From Embiotoca jacksoni (taxonomy: Eukaryota > Chordata > Actinopteri > Embiotocidae): 64,000 bases of DNA. The stretch lies in contig JAKOON010000114.1 of the NCBI GenBank assembly GCA_022577435.1, forward strand, positions 313,501-377,500, given 5' to 3'. The position numbers and the translations under genes were made by a program. The notes under the pieces were generated by a model, which searched no databases, was not told where the DNA came from, and saw nothing but the letters and a program-made list of their open reading frames with translations. This document shows positions 35,084-47,000 of the stretch, in pieces. Within the stretch, counting starts at the first letter, position 1. Each line of letters opens with the position of its first letter.

Positions 35084-35818
35084 CCTGCTCGGAGTGCAGA
35101 CGGAGACTGAGACCGCTAATCCTCTAAGAGGCTGAGAGATAAACGGATCAGCAGCAACTCAAGATGCCACCTGGATCCTCAGAACCGGCTGCTCACGGGT
35201 TCTAGAGGAGAGCCCCGCCTCCAGGTCTACTACAAACCACCTGACGTCTGTCAATCAAATCACACCGTTGTCAACCAGAGCAGCTGTCTGCTTGGTTATT
35301 TAATAACCTCGGTTCAAACAGGAAAAACAATCTCAGAGCGACACAAATTAAATCTCTTTAATTTTACGTTCTGAAAAAACACATTTTTTACAACTCAGAT
35401 TTCAAATTGTTTAAACTGCAGCTTTCAGAGAAGAACCAGGAAATAAAGGAGCCCGGTGATGATGAAGATGTTTTATCTGCTCGGCATTTTCACCATCGAG
35501 TCAAGTTTAAAACACGTGTACTTATTTGTTACATGTTGAAGAAAACTCTTTAGATCATGCAGGAGCATAAAGAGGCTGACAGAACAAACTCCTGAAGGTC
35601 CACTTCCTCTCTTGTTCTGGAGCTTTTGACTATCATCACTCTGTTGCCATGGAAACTCCAGGACGACCATGCGCTGGGTGTTCGGTGGAGACGCGGTTCT
35701 GGTGGACCTGCAGTGGTCCTGGACCGGTCCGGCTCCGTACGGGTCCGACGTCAGTTGCACGTCGGTTTCGTGTCTCTGAACCAGTTCACGTGTTCGGACC
35801 AGAACCGGCTGCACTGAA
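35084..35818. other. Intergenic between the GABA-B-like gene and rpp25l
   Basis: Presumed promoter of the GABA-B-like gene on the left part and 3' UTR of the rpp25l-like gene on the right part. No additional exon recognised. No clear TATA box was identified. Confidence 0.4.
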
Positions 35819-36475
35819 TCAACTCTGTCCTTTCAGCGGTTCTTTGGACCGTCCAGTCTGCCGGCCGGGTCCCTTCCCTCTGCTGCCTCCGCCTCCTCCG
35901 CCTCCTCCTCCTCCTCCTCCTCCTCCTCCTCCTCCCCTCTTCCTCTTGTGCGCTGGTCTCGGCCCCGCCCCCTCCTCCCTGCCGGCGGACTGAGCCCAGA
36001 GGGCGTCGTAGCGGCCCGGCGCCTGGTAGCCGGGCTGGCTGCGGTCCAGCGGCTCCGAGGAGAGGAGGATCCAGATGGCGGGCAGGTTACGGCTGACGGT
36101 GAGGCTGTCGAGTCCGGCGCCGGACTCCAGCGGCTCCCACACCTCGTCCACGGCGCCGTACAGCAGCCGGGTCAGCTGGTGGAGCCCCTTCACGCGCCGC
36201 TTCATGATCTCCGCGCACGTGATGGCCTTGGAGACGCCCTTACCGCTCGCCGTGAAGACCAGGTGTCTGCAGAGCGGCCGGCCCGGAGCGTGCCCCTCCC
36301 CCTCCCCCTGCCCCTCCCCCCGGGGTTTGGCCTCCATGCGGCTCAGGGCGTAGCGCAGCAGGTTGCGGATCTTGCTGCCGTCTTTGACGCGGATCTCCGG
36401 CGTGTCGGCGTGGAGGCCGGCGAACGGACAGACGGACGGCCGCTCCACGGTCCGAGCTCTGCTGTAGTTCTCCAT
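35819..36475 (-). CDS. rpp25l: Ribonuclease P/MRP protein subunit p25-like, Alba domain
   Basis: Single coding exon of 218 residues starting MENYSRARTVERP; upstream in-frame codons are ignored because the family begins MEN/MEH here. The Alba domain runs about 25-150: EIRVKDGSKIRNLL, HLVFTASGKGVSKAITCAE, KRRVKGLHQLTRL, then LTVSRNLPAIWILLS and the family signature QPGYQAPG. It is an RNA-binding subunit of nuclear RNase P/MRP that partners POP7. It resembles RPP25L slightly more than RPP25. Oddities: a Gly/Glu-rich insert (EGQGEGEGHAPG) in the Alba fold, and a C-terminal tract of about 18 glycines followed by a basic tail. Human RPP25L has about 163 residues, so the tail is extended. Confidence 0.88.
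   Translation of the reverse strand: MENYSRARTVERPSVCPFAGLHADTPEIRVKDGSKIRNLLRYALSRMEAKPRGEGQGEGEGHAPGRPLCRHLVFTASGKGVSKAITCAEIMKRRVKGLHQLTRLLYGAVDEVWEPLESGAGLDSLTVSRNLPAIWILLSSEPLDRSQPGYQAPGRYDALWAQSAGREEGAGPRPAHKRKRGGGGGGGGGGGGGGGGGSRGKGPGRQTGRSKEPLKGQS
35886..35936. repeat. Coding (CTC/CTT)n trinucleotide run giving poly-Gly in rpp25l
   Basis: About 17 triplets, read on the minus strand as GGN codons in the rpp25l C-terminus. It lies between KRKR and a second basic segment and is likely length-polymorphic. Confidence 0.9.
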
Positions 36476-37900
36476 CTGCATCAGAACCAGAACCACAACA
36501 CAAATTAAACAGTCAGTCGACTTCCTGAAAGGAAACTGGACTTCTTTTCTCACATCTGTGTGTTTTCTGAGGACATCTGAGGTCGAAACTTGTATCGGGA
36601 CAGAAACCTGCAGCGCCACAAGGGGGCGCCAGATCACCTGACCTCAGATGGACCGTGTGCACATCCTGAGTGAAGACAGGACAAGTTTACCAGTAAAGGA
36701 ACTGGACCGGTGCCGAGAACTCAGCACTCAGCAGCAGAAAGGTTTCATTCAAAATACCAAAAGACGGTTTTAAGAGCAGCTCCTGACGTCATCCGACACT
36801 TTCTGACAAAAGTCATCTGAATATCATCCAGAATTATCCAAATAGGTAAAGAGGATGTTGTTGGTTGGAGCTTCGTAGTCTTCATATGTTGTTGATCACC
36901 TGACATTAAAAACAACAACAAACATCGTCCTTCATTGGTGGAAACAATCTAATACATGAAGCACCTCTTCAGACCTGCACACCAAACTCCATCCAGAAAA
37001 CTACGGAGTCACTTCAAACGTCCTCCTCACATCGAACACTGTTGAACCAGGATGTAAATTACGTCTCGAACCAGGTTTCAGGGTCTTCTGATATAATCAG
37101 CATCGGAATGAGTTCATTCCTCTGAGAACCAACGTTTAAATGTCCCGATCTTCTCCTCTTCACCACGTTTGGTATTCGGCAACGTTAACGTACAAGCTAC
37201 CGGACAGACTGAACAATTGAACTAAAACCAACCGCACTTCCTCAACCTGGTGTACGCCGAATTAAGGAGAAGGTCGAAGTGATTCAGGAGAACGTGAAGA
37301 ACCTTCGTGATATGAATGTACCGGATGTGGAGAGAAAGAAAACTTTCAAAGCGATGGTATTTTAAATGAAGATCGGCGCTGTGCCAACGCTAGCCGAACA
37401 CACGCCGGACTGACAGAAAGACGTCAAACTAAACTTTACTCTGCGCGGTCACGTGACGTCACCACGGAGACTTCTCCACGTGACGTCACCACGGAGACTT
37501 CCTGTTTTTTTACTGATGTTGGAAAAAGTTGACAAAAAACTGCGTTGTTAGCTGTTAGCAGATGCGGCTAAGCTACAAGCTAAACGAGGGGGCACGTGCC
37601 GAGTGTAAAAACCCCGAGTCATGATAAATAATGTGACCTCAATGTGACCTCAATGTGACCTCAATGTGACCGTGTGGACTCAAATATAAAACCTACATTT
37701 AGAATCAGACCTGCAGCGTTCTCTTACTGAACTGTCCACATGTTTACTTCAGCTGCGCCGCGCTGCCGTATGACGATGAGAACTGTCGTAAACTAACGTG
37801 CGTCTCTACCTCAGAAACCGGCGAACTTCAGAAGCTTCATCTGAATTCAGAGCACCTGTGTGACCAGGTAGAAACCTGAGGATGTACCGGGACGACAGCA
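36476..37900. other. Upstream region of rpp25l; no gene seen
   Basis: Contains the likely rpp25l promoter, a paired CRE/E-box at 37450-37488 and the triplicated phrase CAATGTGACCT near 37640-37670. No reading frame with family similarity was recognised on either strand. Confidence 0.4.
37444..37501. promoter_or_regulatory. Tandem pair of composite E-box/CRE sites
   Basis: The phrase CACGTGACGTCACCACGGAG occurs twice, starting at 37450 and 37477, 27 bp apart. Each contains CACGTG overlapping a full palindromic CRE (TGACGTCA). CREB/ATF and bHLH-ZIP binding is established knowledge for these motifs; use here is inference. It lies about 1 kb upstream of the rpp25l ATG. Confidence 0.6.
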
Positions 37901-37984
37901 GAAGAACCATCTGCTTTTTATTGACTTTCTACTGAATGTCTCGTCTGAAAACACTGAAATGTGGTGTTCAACGGGGGGTGGGGG

Positions 37985-38105
37985 GAAGCGGCAGTGAGTC
38001 CTTCCCGCCTCCCGCCACAGGGGGCGGCAGTGAGTCCTTCCCGCCTCCCGCCACAGGGGGCGGCAGTGAGTCCTTCCCGCCTCCCGCCACAGGGGGCGGC
38101 AGTGA
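37985..38105. repeat. 36-bp minisatellite, about 3.3 copies
   Basis: Unit contains GGCGGCAGTGAGTCCTTCCC followed by GCCTCCCGCCACAGGG, three near-perfect copies. Because 36 is divisible by three it gives short in-frame peptides that are not convincing genes. Confidence 0.93.
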
Positions 38106-38379
38106 GTCGAGTTACTTTAATCTGCTTTTTATCAGTTTGCTTTATTTCACAGTTTAACGCTGTCATCTTTTTTAACTGTTGGCTCTTAAATGTGTTTATA
38201 AAGTTATAAAAACATAATTATTGTTGAGGAAAAGGAAAATGTTGATTAATACAAAGGACAGGCTGTCATATGTAGATACATAGATATACAATCATATATA
38301 ATTTGTAGTTTAAACTTTAAAAATTAAGCATGTTTGAATTTTTTAAGGTTTAGTCATAAAAACAAAAAGCGAAAAAATT

Positions 38380-38411
38380 TCCCCTTGGGGATTAATAAAG
38401 TAACTAACTAC
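38380..38411 (+). mobile_element. Retroposon 3' tail remnant
   Basis: TTTCCCCTTGGGGATTAATA followed by AAGTAACTAACTA matches the tail style of many teleost retroposons, with a short terminal tandem repeat. The upstream body is not recognisable. Confidence 0.45.
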
Positions 38412-39477
38412 CGAAAACATAGGGTACCTTGTTATGATTATTACAAACCTGTTGCAAAAAGTGAGATAAAATAGTTTGGTAGATTTATATAGGAGGTGTC
38501 AATATTGGACTGTTTGTAAACCTGGTTTTAGACTAGTTTTGGACTGATACTGGACTAACTTCGGACTGGTTTTGAACCTGGTTTCAGACCTGGTTGGATC
38601 TGGTTGTGCCGTAGTCCTGATGTCAGTCTGAAAACGCTCTACATTCAACCATCCTGTGATTTGCAGAAGTTCAATCTGATTTGGACCCTCAGACCAGAAC
38701 CTCCAGAACCTCCAGAACCTGTTGGTTTCTTCTTCTTGTGGCCGTCCGTAAACAAAAAGTCTTGAATTTACAGCATCAGCAGGACTCAACAGAACGTGAA
38801 CACTTCATTTGTTCTGGATCTCCGGCTGCACGTTGAAACCGACTGACTCGTCCTCAGAGATCCTGTGAAGTGTTGAAGGTCAGCTGCTGTCCGAGCGTTC
38901 AGTCCTCCAGAACCTCTCAGAACCGCCTGTCGCTGCCAAAACCAACTCGTCCATCACCGAGCCGACCGCCGGCCCGACGAGTCGAGCGGCAGCAGCTGTG
39001 ATCAGCTGTGATGAGTTTCAACATACTTTAACACCCCAACGGACCTTTAACATCCCACCGGACCTTTAACATCGCTGGTCTGCAGGTTGCTCAGAACCTG
39101 AGTTCTGATGTTCAGCCCGGCCACAGGTGGAAACGCTGTGGAGCATCAGCACGACTAGAAACCATCTCAAACCCAGTTTCCTCTGACGCGTCTAAAAAAA
39201 AAAGAAGTTTGATGTCATTTCATGCAATTTTACCACAAAAAAATTAAAACTCCACAAATTAAATCGACATATTTAAGAAAAGGTGTAAAGTCACAACAAC
39301 AAAAAGGAGCTGATTAAAAGCAAATGATGTAAAAAAAACAAAAAACGAATAAATTAAAACACAGGAGGATAAACAAAAAATAATGCTGATAAATAAATAT
39401 TAATGCTGACAAACAAAAATTAATGCACGTTAATGCAATGTCACATCTGCAGAATACAGAGGAGGGGGAGGCTGCTA

Positions 39478-39556
39478 TGCTTCCTGCTCCTCCTCCCCCT
39501 GCTCCTCCTCCCCCTGCTCCTCCTCCTGCTCCTCCTCCCCCTGCTCCTCCTCCTGC
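39478..39556. repeat. CTGCTCCTCCTCC-type minisatellite
   Basis: Pyrimidine-rich 12-18 bp units (CTGCTCCTCCTCCCC), about five copies. Confidence 0.9.
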
Positions 39557-40048
39557 TGACCATCTTAAAGCAGCTCCCTCCTGCAGCTCTGTGTGTGGGG
39601 TTCCTGTGTTTCAGGTCGGACGGTTCTGATTCAGCAGATCTGTAAGTGACTCTAACTTTAACTCTGTCTTCATCCTGAGTTCCATTCAGTGTTTAACGGA
39701 TATTAAATATCGATAGATATTAAATATGGACAGATATTAAAGTTGTGAGCTGATTAACCAGCTGAGATTCATGCTGACTGTTTGCAGCAGTGTGATCAAT
39801 TACAGTCAAAGAAAACGTTCCTCTGGTTGTGTTTTAAGTTTTAAATAGTTCTATTTCAGTAACATTTTTTTCTTGATTTCAAGTTTTAATTGGTTCTGTT
39901 TCAGTAACAGTTTTATATTTTAAGTTTTAAATGGTTCAATAACAGTTTTATATTTTAAGTTTTAAATGGTTCAATAACAGTTTTATGTTTTAAGCAATTC
40001 GGATTTAAAGTTTAAACTCGTTCAGTGCACCACAATTCAAATTCTTTT

Positions 40049-40079
40049 TTATTATTATTATTATTATTATTATTTATTT
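40049..40079. repeat. (ATT)n microsatellite
   Basis: About ten ATT triplets. Confidence 0.9.
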
Positions 40080-41010
40080 GGGCCGATCTTTATTTTACGA
40101 GGACTGACTGAGATCAAACATTTCTTTCACTACAGACAATCTGCTGTACAAACTCACACATACAAACAGAAGCAGCACATTCAACATGAAGATTATCGGT
40201 TGTCTTTTATTATGTTTCTCTCGTCGTGTTTTTACAAAGTTTTTCTCTGCAGAACTTTTAGATGTTTAGGTTCTGGTTCATCGCAGGTTTTCACACCGAA
40301 CATCGATTTCAACTAAAACCCCGAAAAGTCGTGACGCTGTGAAACAGAATAATTTGTAAATCATGTAAAAGACAAAACTGAAACGGAGACGTGTGTTGAA
40401 AAGGTGATGTGGTCAACATGAACTTGTCCCGACTGCTTTTTACACCTGTTTCTGCCATCAAATTCAAAATAAGCATATATTTATCATAAAATGATTAAAA
40501 AAAAAAATGCACAATTTCAACATCTGATACATTAAATATGAGTTCACTTGATTCACAAATCAAATCAAAGTCCGTGAATTTTCAGGGTTTTTCTACTTTT
40601 CTGCATAAATTTGACCAGAAACATGATGATATTTTTACAGTCCAAAATTTAGATGGAATTCAAATAATTGAAATTCAATTGTGGACCAAGAACACAAAGA
40701 TTACAAAAGGAAAATCAACCCATCAATAAATAAATAGTTTTATCAAATAAAAAAGTGCCACTGATTAATATTGTAAAGTAAACTCGAGCCCTAATAACCG
40801 TAATATTATCTTCCTGCATGTCTGTTTTAATGTTATTTTTTAGCTATAAAACACTTTGAGCTGCATTTCTTGAAGGAAAGGTGATATGCAAATACAGTTT
40901 ATTACTATTATTAATATTGATTGAAGAAAACGATCAATATTCACTTCATGTCTCTGAAAGTTTCACCCTGAAGTATCCGGACTGGTTCTGCAGGAGGACA
41001 GAAACCCAAC

Positions 41011-41083
41011 ATGGAGGGAAGAGCAGGTCTTCTCTTCAGCCTCGTCGCAGCGTGTTTCTGCTGCACCGCTGCTCAGATCGCAG
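41011..41083 (+). CDS. col6a6-like: Collagen VI chain exon 1: signal peptide
   Basis: Encodes MEGRAGLLFSLVAACFCCTA and a few more residues, a typical cleavable signal peptide. It ends in phase 1 at a GT donor at 41084. The following intron holds the 17-bp array. Confidence 0.85.
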
Positions 41084-44000
41084 GTCGGTACCGAACACAA
41101 CAACCCAGGTCAGGTGGGCTTTATTCTAGGTGTTCATGAGGGGGCAATTAAAAGGGACTGGGACACAAGGTCAGATGGGACAAAGGGTCAGATGGGATAA
41201 AGGGTCAGATGGGACACAAGGTCAGATGGGACAGAGGGTCAGATGGGACACAAGGTCAGATGGGACACAATGTCAGATGGGACACAAGGTCAGATGGGAC
41301 ACAAGATCAGAAGGGACATCGGGTCGGATGGGAAACAAGGTCAGAAGGGACATCAGGTCAGATTGGACACAAGGTCAGATGGGACATCAGGTCAGATGGG
41401 ACACAAGGTCAGATGGGACACAAGATCAGAAGGGACATCGGGTCGGATGGGAAACAAGGTCAGAAGGGACATCAGGTCAGATTGGACACATGGTCAGATG
41501 GGACATCAGGTCAGATGGGACACAAGGTCAGATGGGACATAATGTCAGATGGGACACAAGGTCAGATGGGATATCAGGTCAGATGGGACACGAGGCCAGT
41601 TGGGACATCAGGTCAGATGGGACACAAGGTCAGATGGGACATCAGGTCAGATGGGACACAATATCAGAAGGGACATCAGGTCAGATGGGACATAATATCA
41701 GGTGGGACATCAGGTCGGATGGGACATAATGTCAGCTGGGATACAAGGTCAGATGGGATATCAGGTCAGATGGGACACAAGGTCAGATGGGATATCAGGT
41801 CAGATGGGACATCAGATCAGATGGGATATCAGGTCAGATGGGACACAAGGTCAGATGGGACACAAGGCCAGATGGGACATCAGGTCAGATGGGACACAAG
41901 GTCAGATGGGACATAATGTCAGATGGGACACAAGTTCAGATGGGATATCAAGTCAGATAGGACACAAGGTCAGATGGGACATCAGGTCAGATGGGACATA
42001 ATATCAGGTGGGACATCAGGTCGGATGGGAAACAAGGTCAGAAGGGACATCGGGTCAGATGGGACATCAGGTTAGATGGGACATCAGGTCAGATGGGACA
42101 CAAGGTCAGATGGGACATAATGTCAGATGGGATATAATGTCAGATGGGACACCAGTTCAGATTGGACATCAGGTCAGATGGGACATCAGATCAGATGGGT
42201 CACAAGGTCAGATGGGACACAAGGTCAGATGGGACACAAGGCCTTTAATGTTGCTCTGGGACTGGTCCTGGTGTTGGGACATTCATTGCTGATCTTCTTC
42301 CTCTCCTGTCCAGAGTGCCAAGACGCCACTGAGGGCGACATCGTCTTCCTTGTCGATGGCTCCTCCCGGATCGGTGAAAGCTTTCAGAACGTCCGCTCGT
42401 TTGTCAGAGGCATCATCGGGGGCCTCGACATCGGCAGCGACCGAGTCCGGGTCGGCCTGGCTCAGTACAGCGACGATCCTCACCTGGAGTTCCTGCTGAA
42501 GGACCACATGGACAAGGCATCACTGCTGAGAGAAGTGGAGAGAATTTCTCACCGAAAAGGTGGCAAGCAAACGGGCGAGGCCCTCGACTTCCTCCGGGAA
42601 CAGGTCTTCACAGAGGAGTCCGGGAGCCGAGCCGTTGAGCGGAAGCCTCAGTTTGCCGTGATCATCTCTACTGGGGACTTCTCCGATGAAGACGTAGAAG
42701 CGGCCCAGCGGCTGAGGAGGCACGGCGTCATGGTGTTTGGTATCGGGGTGGGACAGGTCAACCAGGACAAACTGAGCGCCATCGTTAACAAGCCGCTGCA
42801 GCGCTTCCTCCTCACCACCAACAGCTACCAATCTCTGCCGGAGATGACGGACCGTCTGCTGCAAGCTCTGTGCACCACCATGAAGGCTCAGATGAGCGGT
42901 AACGGCAAACAAAGTTTATCACTCAGACGTAAAAATAAGTAACCGAAGTTTTGAACACCATGAAAGAGGAGAGCATCTGAGGCTGCTAATAATTCCACAA
43001 AGCTGTAATCTCCCCAACCTCCCATGAAACCGTCTCTTGTCCTCTGAGTTATGTTTCGTACCGCTCAGACCTCCAGTCCTCTTTCGGTCGGTGTAGTTAA
43101 GGTGTCAGTTTGTGTCAGGAAACTAGTTTGTACAAATTGATTTCCGAAAACGTCCACTTTCAAACGTGTAACTGTTTCGATTGGCCGTCGGATGAACGGC
43201 CTTCCACCGCAGAGAGGCGAGGCGGGACAAACTGGACAAATTGGACAAACTGCGACAATACGAGGGTCCATCAATAAGTCCAGAGAGTTCCTGAACGCAG
43301 CAGGAAGCAACGAGCTTCATCAGGAAGTACTCAGAGTGTCGTCTCTTCATCAACATCTCTGCTCCAGTTTCAGGATTCTATGGTGACATCACCAATGTTC
43401 TCGGACCAGCGGTCACGTTAACGCGTGGAACTCAGTGATGATGTTGATGAATACTTCCTGATGAAGCTCGTTGCTTCCTGCTGCTCCGGGTGCATCACCA
43501 TGCTGCCTTCGGGAACACTCTGAACTTACTGCCGCCATTTTGCGGATGATTCCAACCTGTTGTCTAACACACTCACCAACACCTCCAGATTGATGACTCT
43601 GTCCTTTACTGTCATAAAATGTTCTTCTTGTTTCCGTCTTGTTTCAGCTTTAACCAGCAGGTTTACAGATGTTTTCTTCCTGGTGGACAGCAACACAGTT
43701 CCAAAGCAGTTCAACATCTTCAGGACCGAGCTCGTCAACCTGATCACTCAGCTCGACGTCAGAGCGTCTACCTACCGTGTTGGACTGGCTCAGTACAGTC
43801 AAGACGTCAAGGTCGAATTCCTTCTTAATGCTCATCAAACCAAACAGGAGACCCTGAACGCTGTAAAACGCTTCCGTCTGCGCCGACAACCCAACCAACG
43901 GGGAAACCTAGCACGCGCTCTGCAGTCCGCCAACAACTTCTTCAGCGAGGAGGCGGGCGGCCGAGCAGAACTTGGCACCAAACAGATGCTGGTCATTGTG

Positions 44001-47000
44001 AGCGGCGAAATATCACCCGATCGCATGTCTCATTGGGCGAATGACCTCAAATCAGCCGGGGTGACTATTGTGGGGATGAATGGCCTTTTACCTGGATTTG
44101 GCAGTTCATCTGGAGACGGGACATTTCGCAAAGTCATCCATGACCATCTGGACCATTTCACCAGCCCTAACATGACATTTGATTCTCCCAGAGTGACTCA
44201 GCTGAAGGACGTCATCACAACCCAGGAAGAGGTTCAAGTCAGTCAAGGTGAGCGCTTCTTCTTCTACCTTCGACTGAATATAGAAGTGGGCGTCGTAGCT
44301 TCTGAGTCTGACAAGTGAGGCCAATGTGTAGTTGCCTCAAACCACAGTACCAGTGAGGCCACTAGGTGGTCCAACAGACTCCCATTGAAAAAGCATCCAG
44401 TTCTCTTCTGAAATACAAAGTTGGTAAATGTTTCCATTATGGTGTCGTTAGATAAAGTCCTTCTGATCAATTACTAGAATTATTATAGTAATGATAAACT
44501 ACTTTATTTGTTTTTTGTAATTCTTATCATTCATTGGGACGGGTTTTTGACAATGTATTTTTCAACCTTTTTAGTGGGAGTCAATTTGGACATTCAGACA
44601 AATTCTCAGTTTAATACAAAACACTTTCTGTATGGATTGAGGGGAGGCGGCTCCAAGGTCTGCAAACAAACTCATCTTCATGTGAACTAGCCTGGCTCCG
44701 CCCACCTGACTCTCACTGCTTCAGTCTTCTCTGTAATTGTAGTCTGGAAAACCTGTTGGTTGGTTCAGCCACTCTGAAGGGCGGACCAATCAGAGACCAG
44801 TAGGCGTGGCTTATGTGACGATGTTGAAGTCAACTTGTAGTTCTAACAATGGTGGTGGCAGCAGAGCCAATCAGCAGCCAGCAGTGACGCCATCGTTAGT
44901 TTGTGAATGTTATGAATCCTCCAGTTCAGATTCTGTCCGTCACCATCTTTGTTAGTTCGGAGCGGTTTGGAGCAGGAAGTGACCATATTTGGATGAGCTG
45001 GGGGAGGAGCCAGCGGTGGATCTGACCGATCTGATCGGAAACCTGACGATACTACGTCCCGCCCACCGATAGCTGTAACCTGACTGCACCACAGGCCTGT
45101 CAATCAAACAGACACGCCCCCAAAAACAGGTCTTCTTGAATCTTCTTTTCTAATGAATGAGGGATTATTTTCAGATGGACCTCCAGAAAACTAATAAGAA
45201 GGAGTGACTTTAGCTAACAACACCGAGATAACTGATGGACACATTTTATTCACTTTGGATTTGATGAGAGAAGTTGAATGGGAGTCTATGGAGCCGGAGG
45301 CTTTTTGGAGCCGACCTCTAGTGGCACTCGCTGGTATTGCAGCTGAAGACACTTCCAGATCGGAACCATTTTTCAAACCTAGAAGCTACGAACACTTTTA
45401 TAAACAGTCTGTGGGCGGAGCTGGATGCAGCGATGTGAACAGTTGAATAAATGCTGGCAAACATGGAGGAGTTGAGGTCGGAGTCACTTTTCTTTCCAGT
45501 TAGTTTCAGTGCACAACATCCGGTATCCGGTGGTCACTGGATCACGTGGACACACTCTGATATTCCAACACTGATCTGGAGTTTTGGACACTCTGTGATT
45601 TAAAGAATGTTTCTCTTTTCAGAAGCTGAAGGCTCAAGTTGACTAATTTCTCTCTTTACAGATTGCAGAGGAGCCAACGTGGCAGACGTCGTGTTCATTG
45701 TTGAGTCCGGCAGCATCGGACCAGCTCACTTCCAGCTGGTGCGCACTTTCCTGTACTTGATCGTCGGTGGCCTGGAGGTCAGTCGAGCGAGAGTCCGAGT
45801 GGGCATCGTGACGTGCAGCGACAAACCCATAGCGGAGGTCCACCTCAGCACCTTCAGCGACAAGGCTGAAATCCTGCAGTTCATCAACATGCTGCCTTAC
45901 CGTGAGGGCCAGACGTACATTGGAGCTGCCCTCAATTTCACTAAGGCAGAGATGTTCCAAGAGCGGCTGGGCAGCAGGGCGTTTGTCCAGAAGGTGGCAG
46001 TGGTGATCACTGACGGTCGTTCCAACGATGATGTGAGCGAAGCGGCGATCGCGCTCCGTCGTGACGGCGTCACAGTTTACGCCATAGGAATCAAAGAAGG
46101 CGACACAACTCAGCTGCAGAAGATTGCTTCGTTCCCTCCCTACAGCTATGTTTTCAATGTGACAAGTTTCACCAGGCTGAGACCCCTGAGGACGGTCCTG
46201 CAGAAGAGCCTGTGCAACAACATCATTTACCAGATGATTACCAACGTTGAGACCACAAAATACGTCAAAGAAGGTTCGAACCCTTTCTTCTTAAAGATCT
46301 CTTACACAAACCTCCATGAGGACAGTCAAAGTCTGAAGAGTATTCATGATGTCATGTTCACTTAAGTTGTGATATAAAGAGGACGTCAAGATGAGGAGGG
46401 GGTCAACAAGTCATTTTGATCTGATGTAAAAGACCTTTTTGGTTCTCAGATGTAACGGTGAGATCTAGTTCCCATAACCAGCCGTATGTGAGCTCCCGTT
46501 CAGGTGAACCTCGCCTCGCCTCTCTCAGGCTGCGTGAGAACAACTAATCCTTCTTCTTCTTCTTTGTCTCTCCAGCATGTAAACACCAGGATGAAGCTGA
46601 CATCTTTTTCCTGATCGATGACTCGGGAAGCATCAGTCACGCAGACTTCAGTGACATGAAGAACTTCATAATTGGGTTTCTTAAAAACTTCCACATTGGG
46701 CAACAACACGTTCGCATCGGGCTGGTGAAGTACTCCGATGCGCCCACCCTAGAGTTTGACCTGACGGAATACTCGGATGCTCGGAATGTGGAGAAAGCAG
46801 TGAAGGCGATAAGGCACGTGGGAGGCGGGACCAACACAGGAAAAGCTCTGTTATACATGGAACGTTATTTTAAGACTCGTAATGTCCCAGAGTACCTGAT
46901 TGTCATCACCGATGGAAAATCTGCTGATGCAGTCAAAAGTCACGCAGAAAACTTAAGGAGACAGCAAATCAACATCTACGCCATCGGGGTGTTCAATTCA

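Larger units (their letters stand above)
38106..41010. other. Intergenic upstream of the collagen VI gene
   Basis: AT-rich with a retroposon tail at 38380-38411, a CTGCTCCTCCTCC minisatellite at 39478-39556, duplicated AGTTTTAAATGGTTCAATAA phrases near 39920-39980, and an (ATT)n tract at 40049-40079. No exon could be supported. The collagen VI promoter should lie near the right end. Confidence 0.45.

Noticed and set aside
35948..36508. A 186-codon plus-strand frame opposite rpp25l
   Set aside because: GC-rich antisense shadow of the Alba protein gene; no family match.
39423..39645. Pro/Leu-rich frames with a downstream splice-like TTTCAG|GT
   Set aside because: Low-complexity CTGCTCCTCC repeat; no partner exons with matching phase or any domain.
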